Of a stretch of DNA of 64,000 bases, positions 43,113 to 51,460 are shown in pieces. Under the pieces are notes generated by a model, which did not search any database, was not told the origin of the DNA, and saw only the letters and a list, made by a program, of their open reading frames with translations. Numbering within the stretch: position 1 is the stretch's first letter; each line of letters opens with the position of its first letter. Origin of the DNA: Stenomitos frigidus ULC18 (GTDB taxonomy: Bacteria > Cyanobacteriota > Cyanobacteriia > Leptolyngbyales > Leptolyngbyaceae); contig NZ_PVWK01000004.1 in the NCBI RefSeq assembly GCF_003003795.1, positions 1 through 64,000 of the forward strand, read 5' to 3'. The position numbers and the translations under genes are program-made.

Positions 43113-44318
43113 GTGACTACAAATTTGTACAACAACGTTGAGGCAGTATCAGTGGTCGCTACTCCTGAAAAACTCCAGCCATTAGCTGATGTTTCTGCGC
43201 CCCAAGAGCGGGTTGCAGTTTTGTTAATGGGCTATGGCGAGGTCGAAAGCTATGAAGACTTTGCCAACTATAATGAGCAGGCGCTAAATCTACTGACAGC
43301 AAAGTTTGCTCCCGTCCCGACGTGGGTTTACCCGCCGCTAGCCAAGCTGCTAGCCGCCTTTGACTTGCATGAGTGGAGTCATCAACACGACCACTTCATT
43401 TCACCCCATAACGCCATTTTTGAGCGCCAGCGTGCGGGTGTTGAGCAGCATCTCCAAGAGCGTTGGGGCGATCGCATCAAGGTCTTCAAAGCCTTTAACT
43501 TCTGTGCTCCGTTTCTTCCAGAGCAGGTGCTGGCTGACGTCAAGGCACAAGGGTTTGACAAGCTGCTAATCTATCCTCTTCTGGTCGTCGACTCCATTTT
43601 TACAAGCGGTATTGCGGTTGAGCAGGTCAACAAAGCGCTAACGCTGTTGGCAGACGGCAATGAGCATTGGGTGAAAGGCACTCGCTATATCCCGTCTTTT
43701 TACAATGAGCCTGAGTACATCGATCTAATGGCCGGACTCGTTGAAGACAAAATCAAAACAGATCTGGTAGTAGCGCACCTTCCATCTCAGATTGGGATTG
43801 TGCTGATGAACCACGGCTGCCCTCACAAAGCGAAAGGCTTTACGTCAGGCATTGATGAGAGTCAAGCACTGTACGATCGCGTCCGCGAAAAGCTGATCTA
43901 CCGCTATCCCCTCACATCGGTGGGCTGGCTCAACCACCAGACGCCATTGATCGAATGGACGCAGCCCAATGCCGACCTTGCCGCCAAGAACTTGATCGAT
44001 CTGGGTGCTACGGCGCTGGTCTTCATGCCGATCGGCTTTGCGACCGAGAACCATGAAACGCTACTAGATGTAGACCACATCATCCATGGACTGCGCCGCA
44101 AGCATCCTGAAGTGACCTATGTACAGATGGAGTGCGTGAACGATCACCCCGAATTCCTCAAGATGGTGGCCGACTGGGCAGATCCCCAAATTGAGGCATT
44201 ATTAGCAGAACAAGCACTTGCGGTAAAGCCAAGCCTCGCTCATAGCCATGATTATCCTGATCACGGGCATCACGATCATGGGCACCAACATGGCAACGGA
44301 CATCATCACCATCATTAA
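43113..44318 (+). CDS. Ferrochelatase-family protein with His-rich tail
   Basis: A 401-residue protein starting at a GTG. It has the two-lobed chelatase fold: ERVAVLLMGYGEVESYEDF at the start, the metal/porphyrin-site His234 in LMNHGCPHKAKGF, and Glu315 with Glu312 in GFATENHETLLDVDH. It differs from the usual cyanobacterial HemH (opening with a GVLLLNLGGP-type motif and ending in a chlorophyll-binding-like helix). It instead ends in a tail of mixed His/Asp/Gly with more than ten His (residues about 378-401), a pattern seen in CbiX-type and metallochaperone-like proteins. The metal and tetrapyrrole are therefore uncertain. It may be a second ferrochelatase-like enzyme or a chelatase for another metal. 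Confidence 0.8.
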   Translation: MTTNLYNNVEAVSVVATPEKLQPLADVSAPQERVAVLLMGYGEVESYEDFANYNEQALNLLTAKFAPVPTWVYPPLAKLLAAFDLHEWSHQHDHFISPHNAIFERQRAGVEQHLQERWGDRIKVFKAFNFCAPFLPEQVLADVKAQGFDKLLIYPLLVVDSIFTSGIAVEQVNKALTLLADGNEHWVKGTRYIPSFYNEPEYIDLMAGLVEDKIKTDLVVAHLPSQIGIVLMNHGCPHKAKGFTSGIDESQALYDRVREKLIYRYPLTSVGWLNHQTPLIEWTQPNADLAAKNLIDLGATALVFMPIGFATENHETLLDVDHIIHGLRRKHPEVTYVQMECVNDHPEFLKMVADWADPQIEALLAEQALAVKPSLAHSHDYPDHGHHDHGHQHGNGHHHHH

Positions 44319-44340
44319 AGACCACCCTAACGGTCTAGGG

Positions 44341-44374
44341 TCAGTAGGGACGTTACTTGTAACGTCCCTACTGA
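44341..44374. terminator. 34-bp perfect palindrome between convergent genes
   Basis: Arms TCAGTAGGGACGTTAC and GTAACGTCCCTACTGA with a 2-nt loop TT. It is the longest copy of the dispersed GTAGGGAC family, 22 bp after the ferrochelatase-family stop and 5 bp before the end of the FMN-reductase gene. A two-way terminator is likely. Confidence 0.75.
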
Positions 44375-44379
44375 CCTAT

Positions 44380-44925
44380 TTAGGTGACATTTCGTAGTTT
44401 TTGCGTATTCTCGATCAGGCTCTGAGCAAACTCATCAAAGCGTTCTGACAATTTTGCGTCCTGCAGTTTACCATCGGCACCAAAGGCTTTCCACGCTTGG
44501 GCGATCGCAATTTGCTCAGGAATGACCCAGGCGTGCACCCAGCGTAAAATAACGCGCAGATCGTTCAGTGCGTTGCTATTCGGCTGTCCACCCAAAACGC
44601 TAATGAGCCCGCCTACCTTACCCGATAGCTGGTCAAAGCTCATTAAATCCAGCGCGTTTTTAATCACACCGCTGACACTCCCGTGATACTCCGGGGTCAC
44701 CAGAATCATGCCATCGGCTTGATGAAAGGCCTGACGCAGCCGATCGACATCGGGATAGTCTGGATAGTCCTTGCCACCATCACAAAACGGTAGATTGAGT
44801 GTCCGGAGGTCAAGTCTTTCGACTTCGGCACCCAGAGCCTCCAACCGTTGCGTGGCAATCACTAACGCCTGCTGGCTGTAAGAATCAGCTCGCAGACTGC
44901 CCGCAATCCCTACGAATCTAACCAT
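44380..44925 (-). CDS. NAD(P)H-dependent FMN reductase (flavodoxin-like)
   Basis: A 181-residue flavodoxin-fold oxidoreductase. It shows the FMN phosphate loop FVGIAGSLRADSYSQQAL, then VTPEYHGSVSGVIKNALDL and the flavin-contact VLGGQPNSNALNDLR typical of NADPH-dependent FMN/azo/chromate reductases. It reduces free or bound FMN or quinone-like acceptors in the cytosol. It is transcribed away from ftsH across 385 bp that hold overlapping inverted repeats (45046-45072) about 120 bp before its start. This is suggestive of a redox or drug-responsive repressor site. Confidence 0.92.
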   Translation of the reverse strand: MVRFVGIAGSLRADSYSQQALVIATQRLEALGAEVERLDLRTLNLPFCDGGKDYPDYPDVDRLRQAFHQADGMILVTPEYHGSVSGVIKNALDLMSFDQLSGKVGGLISVLGGQPNSNALNDLRVILRWVHAWVIPEQIAIAQAWKAFGADGKLQDAKLSERFDEFAQSLIENTQKLRNVT

Positions 44926-45310
44926 GGTCAGAAGTCCTTTTGCATGAAGTTGGATAACGTAAATCGAATGTGTGCCAAAGCTGTTATTGCTTGCGTCTGT
45001 TCCTTCCCGAACCGTTGCCTGGAACAGTTTGAGTATTAAAATGAACTCATAACGACTATGAGTAAATCATAGCGATTTATTTTTAAGGCTGTCAATTTTT
45101 TGGTGTGTTGGCATGGTTCAGTTTCTCCTCTGGCAAGGACGTCTCTGGCTAGAAACACTTCATTCGCTAGGATGAAGATGGTTGAGTTAAACTTGGGTGA
45201 AGTGCTGTTGGTTTTGTGCGTGCGCTGAAATCGGCGATCGTGCATCATCGCCAAGCGGGCACATCATCGGCAAGGTCAATCGGCAACGTAACAGGTAGAA
45301 GGCGCTACGT
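44926..45310. other. Divergent spacer FMN reductase / ftsH
   Basis: About 385 bp, no gene. It is AT-rich in the middle and contains overlapping inverted repeats at 45046-45072; otherwise nothing distinctive. Confidence 0.5.
45046..45072. promoter_or_regulatory. Overlapping inverted repeats upstream of FMN reductase
   Basis: ACTCATA-N5-TATGAGT (45046-45064) overlaps TATGA-N5-TCATA (45058-45072), so three half-sites TCATA/TATGA/TCATA occur in regular spacing. This is a usual look for cooperative repressor binding. Confidence 0.35.
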
Positions 45311-47218
45311 ATGAAAGGTTCCTGGACAAATGCTCTGGTAAAACGACTGCCAAGACGAGGCTCTACTGCAATGGGCGTTGCCACCGCTTTTTGGGTCATT
45401 GCCCACGGGATGACGCTAAGCCTACCAGCCGCAGCGCAAAGTACTCGTGACCCTCTGAGCTATAGTGCGTTGCTGACCAAGATCGACTCTGGCGAGGTCA
45501 ATCGAATTGAAATTGATCCGACGCAGCGGGTGGCACGGGTGACGCTGGAAGGGCAGAAGAAGGGTGATCCACCGCGCGAAGTGCCCTTGTTTGACAATTA
45601 TGGTGAAATCACGAAGAAGGCTCTGGCGAACAAAGTTGATATCACCGTACAGCCAACCCAAGACAACGGTGCTGTCATGGGCATTCTGGCAAATCTGCTG
45701 CTATTTTTCTTGCTGATTGGCGGTTTGTTGATGATTTTGCGTCGCTCCAGCAATGCCCCCGGCGGCCCTGGACAGGCCATGAGCTTTGGCAAGTCGCGCG
45801 CCCGCTTTCAGATGGAAGCTAAGACGGGCGTGATGTTTGATGACGTCGCTGGCATTGAGGAAGCGAAAGAAGAACTGCAAGAAGTCGTCACCTTCCTGAA
45901 AAAGCCCGAACGCTTTACGGCCGTTGGCGCACGCATTCCCAAAGGGGTGTTGCTGATTGGGCCTCCTGGCACCGGGAAAACCCTGCTGGCAAAGGCGATC
46001 GCGGGTGAGGCAGGCGTACCGTTCTTCAGCATCTCCGGTTCCGAATTCGTGGAAATGTTTGTGGGCGTGGGTGCCTCGCGCGTCCGTGACCTCTTTAAGA
46101 AGGCGAAAGAGAACGCCCCATGCATCATCTTTATTGATGAAATTGACGCGGTTGGGCGGCAACGGGGTGCTGGCATTGGTGGTGGCAACGACGAGCGGGA
46201 GCAGACCCTCAATCAGTTGCTGACCGAGATGGATGGCTTTGAGGGCAATACAGGTATTATCATCATCGCGGCCACCAACCGTCCCGATGTGTTGGATTCG
46301 GCGCTGCTGCGTCCCGGTCGCTTCGATCGTCAGGTGATGGTAGATTTGCCCAGCTACAAGGGGCGACTCGGCATCCTGGAAGTCCATGCTCGTAACAAAA
46401 AGCTCGCTCCAGACATTTCTTTGGAGACGATCGCTCGTCGGACACCTGGTTTTTCGGGTGCAGAACTGGCGAACTTGCTCAATGAAGCGGCCATCCTGAC
46501 TGCTCGTCGCCGCAAAGATGCCGTCACAATGCTGGAAATTGACGATGCGATCGATCGCGTCACCATTGGTCTGACTCTGACACCCCTGCTGGACAGCAAG
46601 AAAAAGCGGCTCATTGCGTACCACGAGATTGGTCATGCGCTGCTGATGACCTTGCTGAAAAACTCTGATCCACTTAACAAAGTGACCATCATTCCGCGAT
46701 CGGGCGGCATTGGGGGCTTTGCGCAGCAGGCGTTCAACGAGGAAATGATTGACAGCGGTCTTTATACCCGTGCCTGGTTGACTGACCGCATTACGATCGC
46801 CTTGGGTGGTCGGGCTGCTGAAGTAGAGGTGTTTGGTGATGCTGAAGTGACGGCAGGTGCCAGCAGCGATATTAAAGCAGTTGCCGACCTGGCGCGAGAA
46901 ATGGTCACGCGTTACGGCATGTCTGATCTGGGGCTGGTCGCGCTTGAAAGTGCAGGCAGCGAGGTTTTTCTGGGTCGTGGTTTGTCGCCCCGCACTGAAT
47001 ACTCAGAAGACGTGTCGACCCAGATCGACCAGCAAGTACGCGGCATTGCCGTCAAATGCTACGAGGAAGCGCGTAAGGTCATTCGGGAAAATCGAACTCT
47101 TGTGGATCGCCTGGTCGATCAACTGCTGGAGGAAGAAACGATCGAAGGCGAAGATTTTCGTCGCATCGTGACTGAGGTAACTGGTCAGCAAGTAGCCGTG
47201 AGCGCACCAGTTTTGTAG
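45311..47218 (+). CDS. ftsH: ATP-dependent zinc metalloprotease FtsH
   Basis: A 635-residue membrane AAA+ protease. The N-terminal segment has a hydrophobic stretch ending in LPAAAQS, then a lumenal/periplasmic domain and a second helix (about 123-140). [11 protein letters not shown] (217-224), second-region-of-homology [18 protein letters not shown]. Peptidase: HEIGH (438-442) and a third zinc ligand region in the ASSDIKAV stretch. Cyanobacteria have four FtsH proteins; the peptidase-domain segment [14 protein letters not shown] departs from the FtsH2/FtsH3 thylakoid type, so the exact paralogue is left open. It degrades damaged membrane proteins. AAGG stands 8 nt before the ATG. A strong hairpin follows the stop. 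Confidence 0.97.
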   Translation: MKGSWTNALVKRLPRRGSTAMGVATAFWVIAHGMTLSLPAAAQSTRDPLSYSALLTKIDSGEVNRIEIDPTQRVARVTLEGQKKGDPPREVPLFDNYGEITKKALANKVDITVQPTQDNGAVMGILANLLLFFLLIGGLLMILRRSSNAPGGPGQAMSFGKSRARFQMEAKTGVMFDDVAGIEEAKEELQEVVTFLKKPERFTAVGARIPKGVLLIGPPGTGKTLLAKAIAGEAGVPFFSISGSEFVEMFVGVGASRVRDLFKKAKENAPCIIFIDEIDAVGRQRGAGIGGGNDEREQTLNQLLTEMDGFEGNTGIIIIAATNRPDVLDSALLRPGRFDRQVMVDLPSYKGRLGILEVHARNKKLAPDISLETIARRTPGFSGAELANLLNEAAILTARRRKDAVTMLEIDDAIDRVTIGLTLTPLLDSKKKRLIAYHEIGHALLMTLLKNSDPLNKVTIIPRSGGIGGFAQQAFNEEMIDSGLYTRAWLTDRITIALGGRAAEVEVFGDAEVTAGASSDIKAVADLAREMVTRYGMSDLGLVALESAGSEVFLGRGLSPRTEYSEDVSTQIDQQVRGIAVKCYEEARKVIRENRTLVDRLVDQLLEEETIEGEDFRRIVTEVTGQQVAVSAPVL

Positions 47219-47252
47219 TGACCTGACCAATTTTTGTCCACCTTTAGAAAAG

Positions 47253-47289
47253 AGAACGCCTCAGAACCTCATTGGCTCTGGGGCGTTCT
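47253..47289 (+). terminator. Rho-independent-like terminator of ftsH
   Basis: A 13-bp stem (AGAACGCCTCAGA with TCTGGGGCGTTCT, one G-T pair) with an 11-nt loop, 35 bp after the ftsH stop, followed by a weak T-rich run (TTAATTGGCTTT). Confidence 0.7.
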
Positions 47290-47615
47290 TAATTGGCTTT
47301 CATAGAAATTCCCAAGCCGTTCGTGACCCGGTGCAGTACAGAACAGGTAACCCTCGGACTCGATGTTAGGCTAATGATTGAAACAAACGTGTTAGTCGAT
47401 CGATGTTTCAAATGTGTGAGCGGTATTTCGCAGGGACTCGTAGGGACGTTATATGTATAGCTATAGCCATGCTGGTTAGGACGGGGTGCAGGGGTGGAAC
47501 CCCTGGCTGGGGGCACACCCCCACTCCCCCTTTGATCCCAATGTCCTAAGCTTTGTGACAACAGCTATAACGTTCCTACGAGACGAAAATTCATTCACCC
47601 AAAAGAGGTCGATCA
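47290..47615. other. Spacer with split palindrome and nested insert
   Basis: About 325 bp without a gene between ftsH and the small membrane protein gene. Its core is a dispersed palindrome opened by a G-rich insert of about 112 bp (47437-47582). Confidence 0.7.
47437..47582. mobile_element. Dispersed palindrome split by a nested repeat insert
   Basis: Outer arms CTCGTAGGGACGTTATA (47437-47453) and TATAACGTTCCTACGAG (47566-47582) pair with one mismatch and are the GTAGGGAC family found whole at 24617, 30118 and 44341. The loop of 112 bp has its own ends TATAGCT...TTAGGAC and GTCCTAAG...AGCTATA, enclosing GGGG/CCCC-rich stems. No coding capacity. Confidence 0.65.
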
Positions 47616-48239
47616 ATGGAAAACCGATTAACGCAGGCACAGTTAACGAAGCTGGTTGGCGAAGTCGAACGACTCTCTCAACGACAGCAAGACGAACTCG
47701 ATCGCGGGCAGGTGCAAGACATTCTGCGGGAACTCAACCTGTCGCCCGATCTGCTGGATGAAGCCATGATCCAGCTTCAGCGCAAAGAGGCGCTGGTGGT
47801 GCAGCAACGACGTCAACGTTGGATTCTTGGTGGCGCGATCGCCAGCGTGGTGGTAGTGATCGCGGGGATCACTGTTTTCATGCAGCAGCAAAATCAGAGC
47901 CTTGCTCGCGTTTCAACACAGCAAAGTTGTGTGGCTTTAGCGCAGGATGGTTGCGATGAACGCGCCTCATTGTCTCGTCAAACTAGCCCAGACGTATTCT
48001 ACAACGTGACGTTGAGGGATGCGCCTGTCCGTAAAAAGCTCTCCCTCACCTGCGACTGGGTTGCTCCTGGTGGACAGGTTGTCAAGCAAAACCGCTATGA
48101 GACGCGTCCGATCGAGACAGCCGTTTGGGCAACGCACTGCCGTTATAAACTTGACGCCGCTGCAGCAATGGGCACCTGGCAAGTGCGCATGAAGTTGGAC
48201 GATCGTCCACTCAGCGAGACCAAATTTGATGTGAAGTAG
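47616..48239 (+). CDS. Single-pass membrane protein with C-terminal beta domain
   Basis: A 207-residue protein. N-terminus about 1-68 is charged and helical (RLTQAQLTKLVGEVERLSQR), followed by one hydrophobic helix (about 70-90, WILGGAIASVVVVIAGI) and an exported domain of about 115 residues. That domain looks beta-rich, with paired Cys (QQSCVALAQDGC; LTCDWVAPGG, THCRYKL) and a final WQVRMKLDDRPLSETKFDV, similar in style to DUF3859-type Ig-like domains. GAGG lies 7 nt before the ATG. It is 21 bp before the AsnB-like gene and so may be the first gene of that unit. Function unknown. Confidence 0.75.
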   Translation: MENRLTQAQLTKLVGEVERLSQRQQDELDRGQVQDILRELNLSPDLLDEAMIQLQRKEALVVQQRRQRWILGGAIASVVVVIAGITVFMQQQNQSLARVSTQQSCVALAQDGCDERASLSRQTSPDVFYNVTLRDAPVRKKLSLTCDWVAPGGQVVKQNRYETRPIETAVWATHCRYKLDAAAAMGTWQVRMKLDDRPLSETKFDVK

Positions 48240-48260
48240 TTTGGACGAACGTCGCCGGCT

Positions 48261-50078
48261 ATGGGTAAGGCAATTCTGACTGCAATCAAGCCTCATCATG
48301 CGGTTGGCTATTGGGGTTATGGCAGTCAAGCCGACCTGGAACAAAGGCTAACGCGGGTGGTTGGCACCATTCATAACGATCAATTCACGCGTCAGTTGGG
48401 TCAATCGTCCTGTAAGGCTATGCAGGCATGTGTTTGGGGCGTTGCTTACCTGGGTTTACACCCATCTGACTGTTTACAGTTGCCTGCGGGGACGATCGCA
48501 GCTTTAACGGCCTCTGGTCAATGTCAGATCATTGATGGGACTGCTTCGCCTGACGCGTGGGCAACCGTGGAGGGCGATCGCTTCACCTTAGGACGGGAAC
48601 CTTTTGGTCGGATGCCATTGTACTGGACTCAAGTGGGACAAGTGCTCTGGTTCGCCTCACGCCTGAGTCTATTGCTGCCTGTGATCGAAACACCAGATAT
48701 CAGCATTCCGGCGCTCTATGGCTACAGCTACTTCTCCTACGTGCCAACGCCGCTGACGCCGGTGGCACAGATTCAATCTGTGTCAGCTGGAACAGAGCAA
48801 ACCTGGGTTGCGGATCAGGGTTCGTTGTCACGATTAAAGGAGACTCGATCGTTCGAATGGCAGGAAGCATCAGACCCAATTGAGGATGAAGCGATCGCGG
48901 TTGAAGCGCTGCGATCGTTGCTCAAGGAGGCAGTGGCGCGTCAAGTTGCTGACCTGCACGATGAACCAGTGGGTGTTTTGCTATCGGGTGGGCTGGATTC
49001 GTCGATCGTGGCGGCACTGTTGGTCGAAGCCGGTATCAAAGTTCGTGCGTATACTCTCGATTTTGGTGCAGACAGCCTTTCAGAATCTCCCTATGCTGAG
49101 CAGGTAGCCGCATTTTTAAATATCCCACTGATCAAAGTGGATGCCAGTCCTAGACGTGTGCGAGATGCCCTCATACCAACTGTGCAAGCGCTGGATGTAC
49201 CCTTTGGTGATGGCGTGACGGTGCCGCTCTTTCTCTTGATGCAGGCTGCCAGCCAGGATGTGCGGATCATCTTCAACGGTGAAGGGGGCGACCAACTATT
49301 TGCGGGTTGGACAAATAAACCCTTGATTGCAGCCGGACTTTATCAATCGGTGCAGACTGCCGACGAGCAGTTTGAGCAGCAATACCTCCGCACGTTTCAT
49401 CGCTTATGGGGCTACGAAGCGCAAATTTTTCAGCCAGCGGTTCTGGCTCAACTCTCATCGCTAACACCGCAAGCGTGGCTGCACGAGGCGTTGAACCCAA
49501 GCTTTTCGCGCACGTTACTGCATCGTCTCCGTCGCGCTACCTTGATGCTAAAAGGCGCGCAGAATATTCATCCCCGTGCAACCAATCTGGGCTTGGCTCA
49601 TGGGTTGCAGGTGCGATCGCCCTTCTGCGATTTGGCCCTGGCGCAATGGTCTTTTCAGCTTTCAGGCGCACTCCATCTACAGGCTGCCTGCGAAAAGTAT
49701 ATTCTGAAGCGAGCCGTCGAACCCTGGCTACCACCGGAAATTGTCTGGCGGCAAAAGCGTGGCATGGGTGTTCCCTTAACCGCCTGGTGCTTGAATGGTC
49801 TATGGCATGAACTGGGGCTCTGGCTAAATCCTGGTTGTTTGCGCCACGAAGGTATCTGGCAGGCTCATGTGGCGACTCAGATTGCGGCTGGCAAGCTTGG
49901 CACAATTCAAGGTCGTCGTATCGGTGAGAGCCTTTGGTTGCTTATGATGTGGCAAGTGTGGCAACACGCCGTTCTCGGCACGACGCGCTCATCTGCCTCG
50001 TTAGATCATCCCTTCTGGTTACCGGCTGTGCTAGGCCAACATTATCTTCGACTGCAACGAGAGACTCGATCATGGTAG
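48261..50078 (+). CDS. Asparagine-synthetase-like amide-bond-forming protein without glutaminase Cys
   Basis: A 605-residue AsnB homologue. The C-terminal ATP-pyrophosphatase half is convincing: PP-loop LLSGGLDSS (Ser242-Ser248), then IIFNGEGGDQLFAGW. The N-terminal glutaminase-like half keeps LGREPFGRMPLYW, but there is no Cys2 nucleophile: residue 2 is Gly, so glutamine cannot be the nitrogen donor in the usual way. AsnB-like proteins that lost this Cys include beta-lactam synthetase and lasso-peptide cyclase, which adenylate a carboxylate and close an amide with another amine. Its stop overlaps the next start by 7 nt, so the next protein is made in a coupled way. The product is unknown. 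Confidence 0.88.
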   Translation: MGKAILTAIKPHHAVGYWGYGSQADLEQRLTRVVGTIHNDQFTRQLGQSSCKAMQACVWGVAYLGLHPSDCLQLPAGTIAALTASGQCQIIDGTASPDAWATVEGDRFTLGREPFGRMPLYWTQVGQVLWFASRLSLLLPVIETPDISIPALYGYSYFSYVPTPLTPVAQIQSVSAGTEQTWVADQGSLSRLKETRSFEWQEASDPIEDEAIAVEALRSLLKEAVARQVADLHDEPVGVLLSGGLDSSIVAALLVEAGIKVRAYTLDFGADSLSESPYAEQVAAFLNIPLIKVDASPRRVRDALIPTVQALDVPFGDGVTVPLFLLMQAASQDVRIIFNGEGGDQLFAGWTNKPLIAAGLYQSVQTADEQFEQQYLRTFHRLWGYEAQIFQPAVLAQLSSLTPQAWLHEALNPSFSRTLLHRLRRATLMLKGAQNIHPRATNLGLAHGLQVRSPFCDLALAQWSFQLSGALHLQAACEKYILKRAVEPWLPPEIVWRQKRGMGVPLTAWCLNGLWHELGLWLNPGCLRHEGIWQAHVATQIAAGKLGTIQGRRIGESLWLLMMWQVWQHAVLGTTRSSASLDHPFWLPAVLGQHYLRLQRETRSW

Positions 50079-51460
50079 CAACCTCACCCCCCACCCCCCA
50101 CGCCACACACCCCTTCTCCCTTCACCAGGCAGAATCACTGCTCGACACCTACGGCTCACCACTATATGTCTATGATGGCGATCGCCTGCGTCAAACCATT
50201 CAACACATCACGCAATCCATCCCGTATCCTCGCACTCGCTTCCACTTCGCCAGTGTGACCAACGGCAACCTTGCCCTCCTGCAAATTTTCCGTAAGGCAA
50301 GTTGGGGACTCCACGCCAACACTCCCGGTGACATTTACCTCGGACTACAGGCAGGCTTTCATCCCAGCCAGATCATCTATAGCGGTAGCAACCTGAACCG
50401 CGCTGAAATGGAGCAGCTTTTCCGTTGGGACGTGACTACATTGAACCTAGACAGTCTCGCGCAGCTAGAGCTTTCCTGTGAAACCTGGCGCTTCCTACAG
50501 GATACGGAGACTGAAACAAGCCTCTCCGCCTCTACCCTCACACCCCACACCCCATACCCCACACCCCATCTCGGACTCCGCCTCAACCTCCCTGCACTCA
50601 CTGGAGACAGCCGTATTGGTATTCGCCTAGAGGAATTTCCCGCTGCGGTTAGCATGGCGCAACAAGCTGGACTCCAAATCAACGGACTCCATTTCTATCG
50701 TGGAACGGGTACGAACGCCACGACTGCTTTCACTGAGGCGATCGACACCGTGCTCACCACTGCCAAACAATTACCTGATTGGACTTACCTCGATTTTGGT
50801 GGCGGTTTTGGCTATCCCTATCATCACGATGGCGCGGCGTTTAACTGGAACCAATTTGGTGCTGCCTTGAGCGATCGCCTCGCGCAGCTCGATCGTCCCA
50901 TCGATCTCGTCATTGAACCGGGACGTGCGGCGATCGCGGGCTGTGCGACCTTGCTCACCCAGGTTGTCTCTGTCAAATGGCAAGACGACAAGCAAATTGT
51001 TGGCGTTGATACGACGGTTGCCAATCTTTCTGTACCATCTGTCCACGGTGGCTATCGAGAAATTGTGACTTGGGAAGGGGAGAAGGAGGCAGAGGGCAGA
51101 AGGCAGGGGGCAGAAGGGTGTGGGGTGTCGTGGGGTATAGGGTGTGGGGAAGATAACCAAACTCAAAGCTCAGAACTCAAAACTCAAAACTTTCCTACAG
51201 ACGTTTGTGGTAACACGACCTATTCTCGTGATTACCTGGGTAAAAACTGTCAACTTCCAGCCCTGAAAATGGGTGACATGCTCGCCATTTTGGATGTCGG
51301 TGCGTATGGTTATGCGATGTCGTCTCACTTCTTGCATCGTCTTCGACCTGCTGAAGTTCTACTCGAAAAAGGCACTCATCGCCTGATTCGGAAGCGAGAA
51401 ACCTACAGCATACTGATGGAAAATCAGCTCTTTGAAAGGCATTCACCGGAGGTTTTATGA
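50072..51460 (+). CDS. Fold-III PLP-decarboxylase-like protein lacking the PLP lysine
   Basis: A 462-residue relative of diaminopimelate/ornithine decarboxylases (alanine-racemase-like barrel). The ATG at 50072 overlaps the upstream stop. Phosphate-binding segments are kept (DFGGGFGYP, IEPGRAAIAG), and the distal Cys region VCGNTTYSRDYL and the GAYGYAMSSHFL helix are seen. But the first strand reads FHFASVTNGN where the family has AVKANSN, so Val62 stands at the Schiff-base Lys, and the usual HxHxGS reads LHFYRGTGT. Conventional PLP chemistry is therefore doubtful. Three heptamer-derived low-complexity tracts (50085-50112, 50534-50568, 51088-51188) interrupt the protein in frame. Coupled by ATGA to the next gene. 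Confidence 0.82.
   Translation: MVATSPPTPHATHPFSLHQAESLLDTYGSPLYVYDGDRLRQTIQHITQSIPYPRTRFHFASVTNGNLALLQIFRKASWGLHANTPGDIYLGLQAGFHPSQIIYSGSNLNRAEMEQLFRWDVTTLNLDSLAQLELSCETWRFLQDTETETSLSASTLTPHTPYPTPHLGLRLNLPALTGDSRIGIRLEEFPAAVSMAQQAGLQINGLHFYRGTGTNATTAFTEAIDTVLTTAKQLPDWTYLDFGGGFGYPYHHDGAAFNWNQFGAALSDRLAQLDRPIDLVIEPGRAAIAGCATLLTQVVSVKWQDDKQIVGVDTTVANLSVPSVHGGYREIVTWEGEKEAEGRRQGAEGCGVSWGIGCGEDNQTQSSELKTQNFPTDVCGNTTYSRDYLGKNCQLPALKMGDMLAILDVGAYGYAMSSHFLHRLRPAEVLLEKGTHRLIRKRETYSILMENQLFERHSPEVL
50085..50112. repeat. Heptamer tract CACCCCC inside the PLP-like gene
   Basis: CACCCCC x2, CACGCCA and CACACCC, codons 5-14, encoding Pro/His-rich PPTPHATH. Confidence 0.85.
50534..50568. repeat. Heptamer tract CACCCCA x5 inside the PLP-like gene
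   Basis: ACCCTCA, CACCCCA x2, TACCCCA and CACCCCA, encoding TLTPHTPYPTPH between conserved segments. Confidence 0.9.
51088..51188. repeat. Composite heptamer tract inside the PLP-like gene
   Basis: Three families in series: GGCAGAA-type (51088-51115), GGGTGTG-type (51116-51152) and ACTCAAA-type (51161-51188). About 33 residues of Glu/Gly/Gln-rich insert; the frame is kept. Confidence 0.9.

Noticed and set aside
45701-46636. Long open frame of 311 codons on the minus strand opposite ftsH
   Set aside because: It is a codon-bias shadow of ftsH: no ribosome binding site, no recognisable domain and full overlap with a certain gene.
47437-47582. Structured non-coding RNA or tRNA in the spacer after ftsH
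   Set aside because: The pairing is better explained by a known dispersed palindrome split by an insert; no tRNA arm signatures such as GTTCGA are present.
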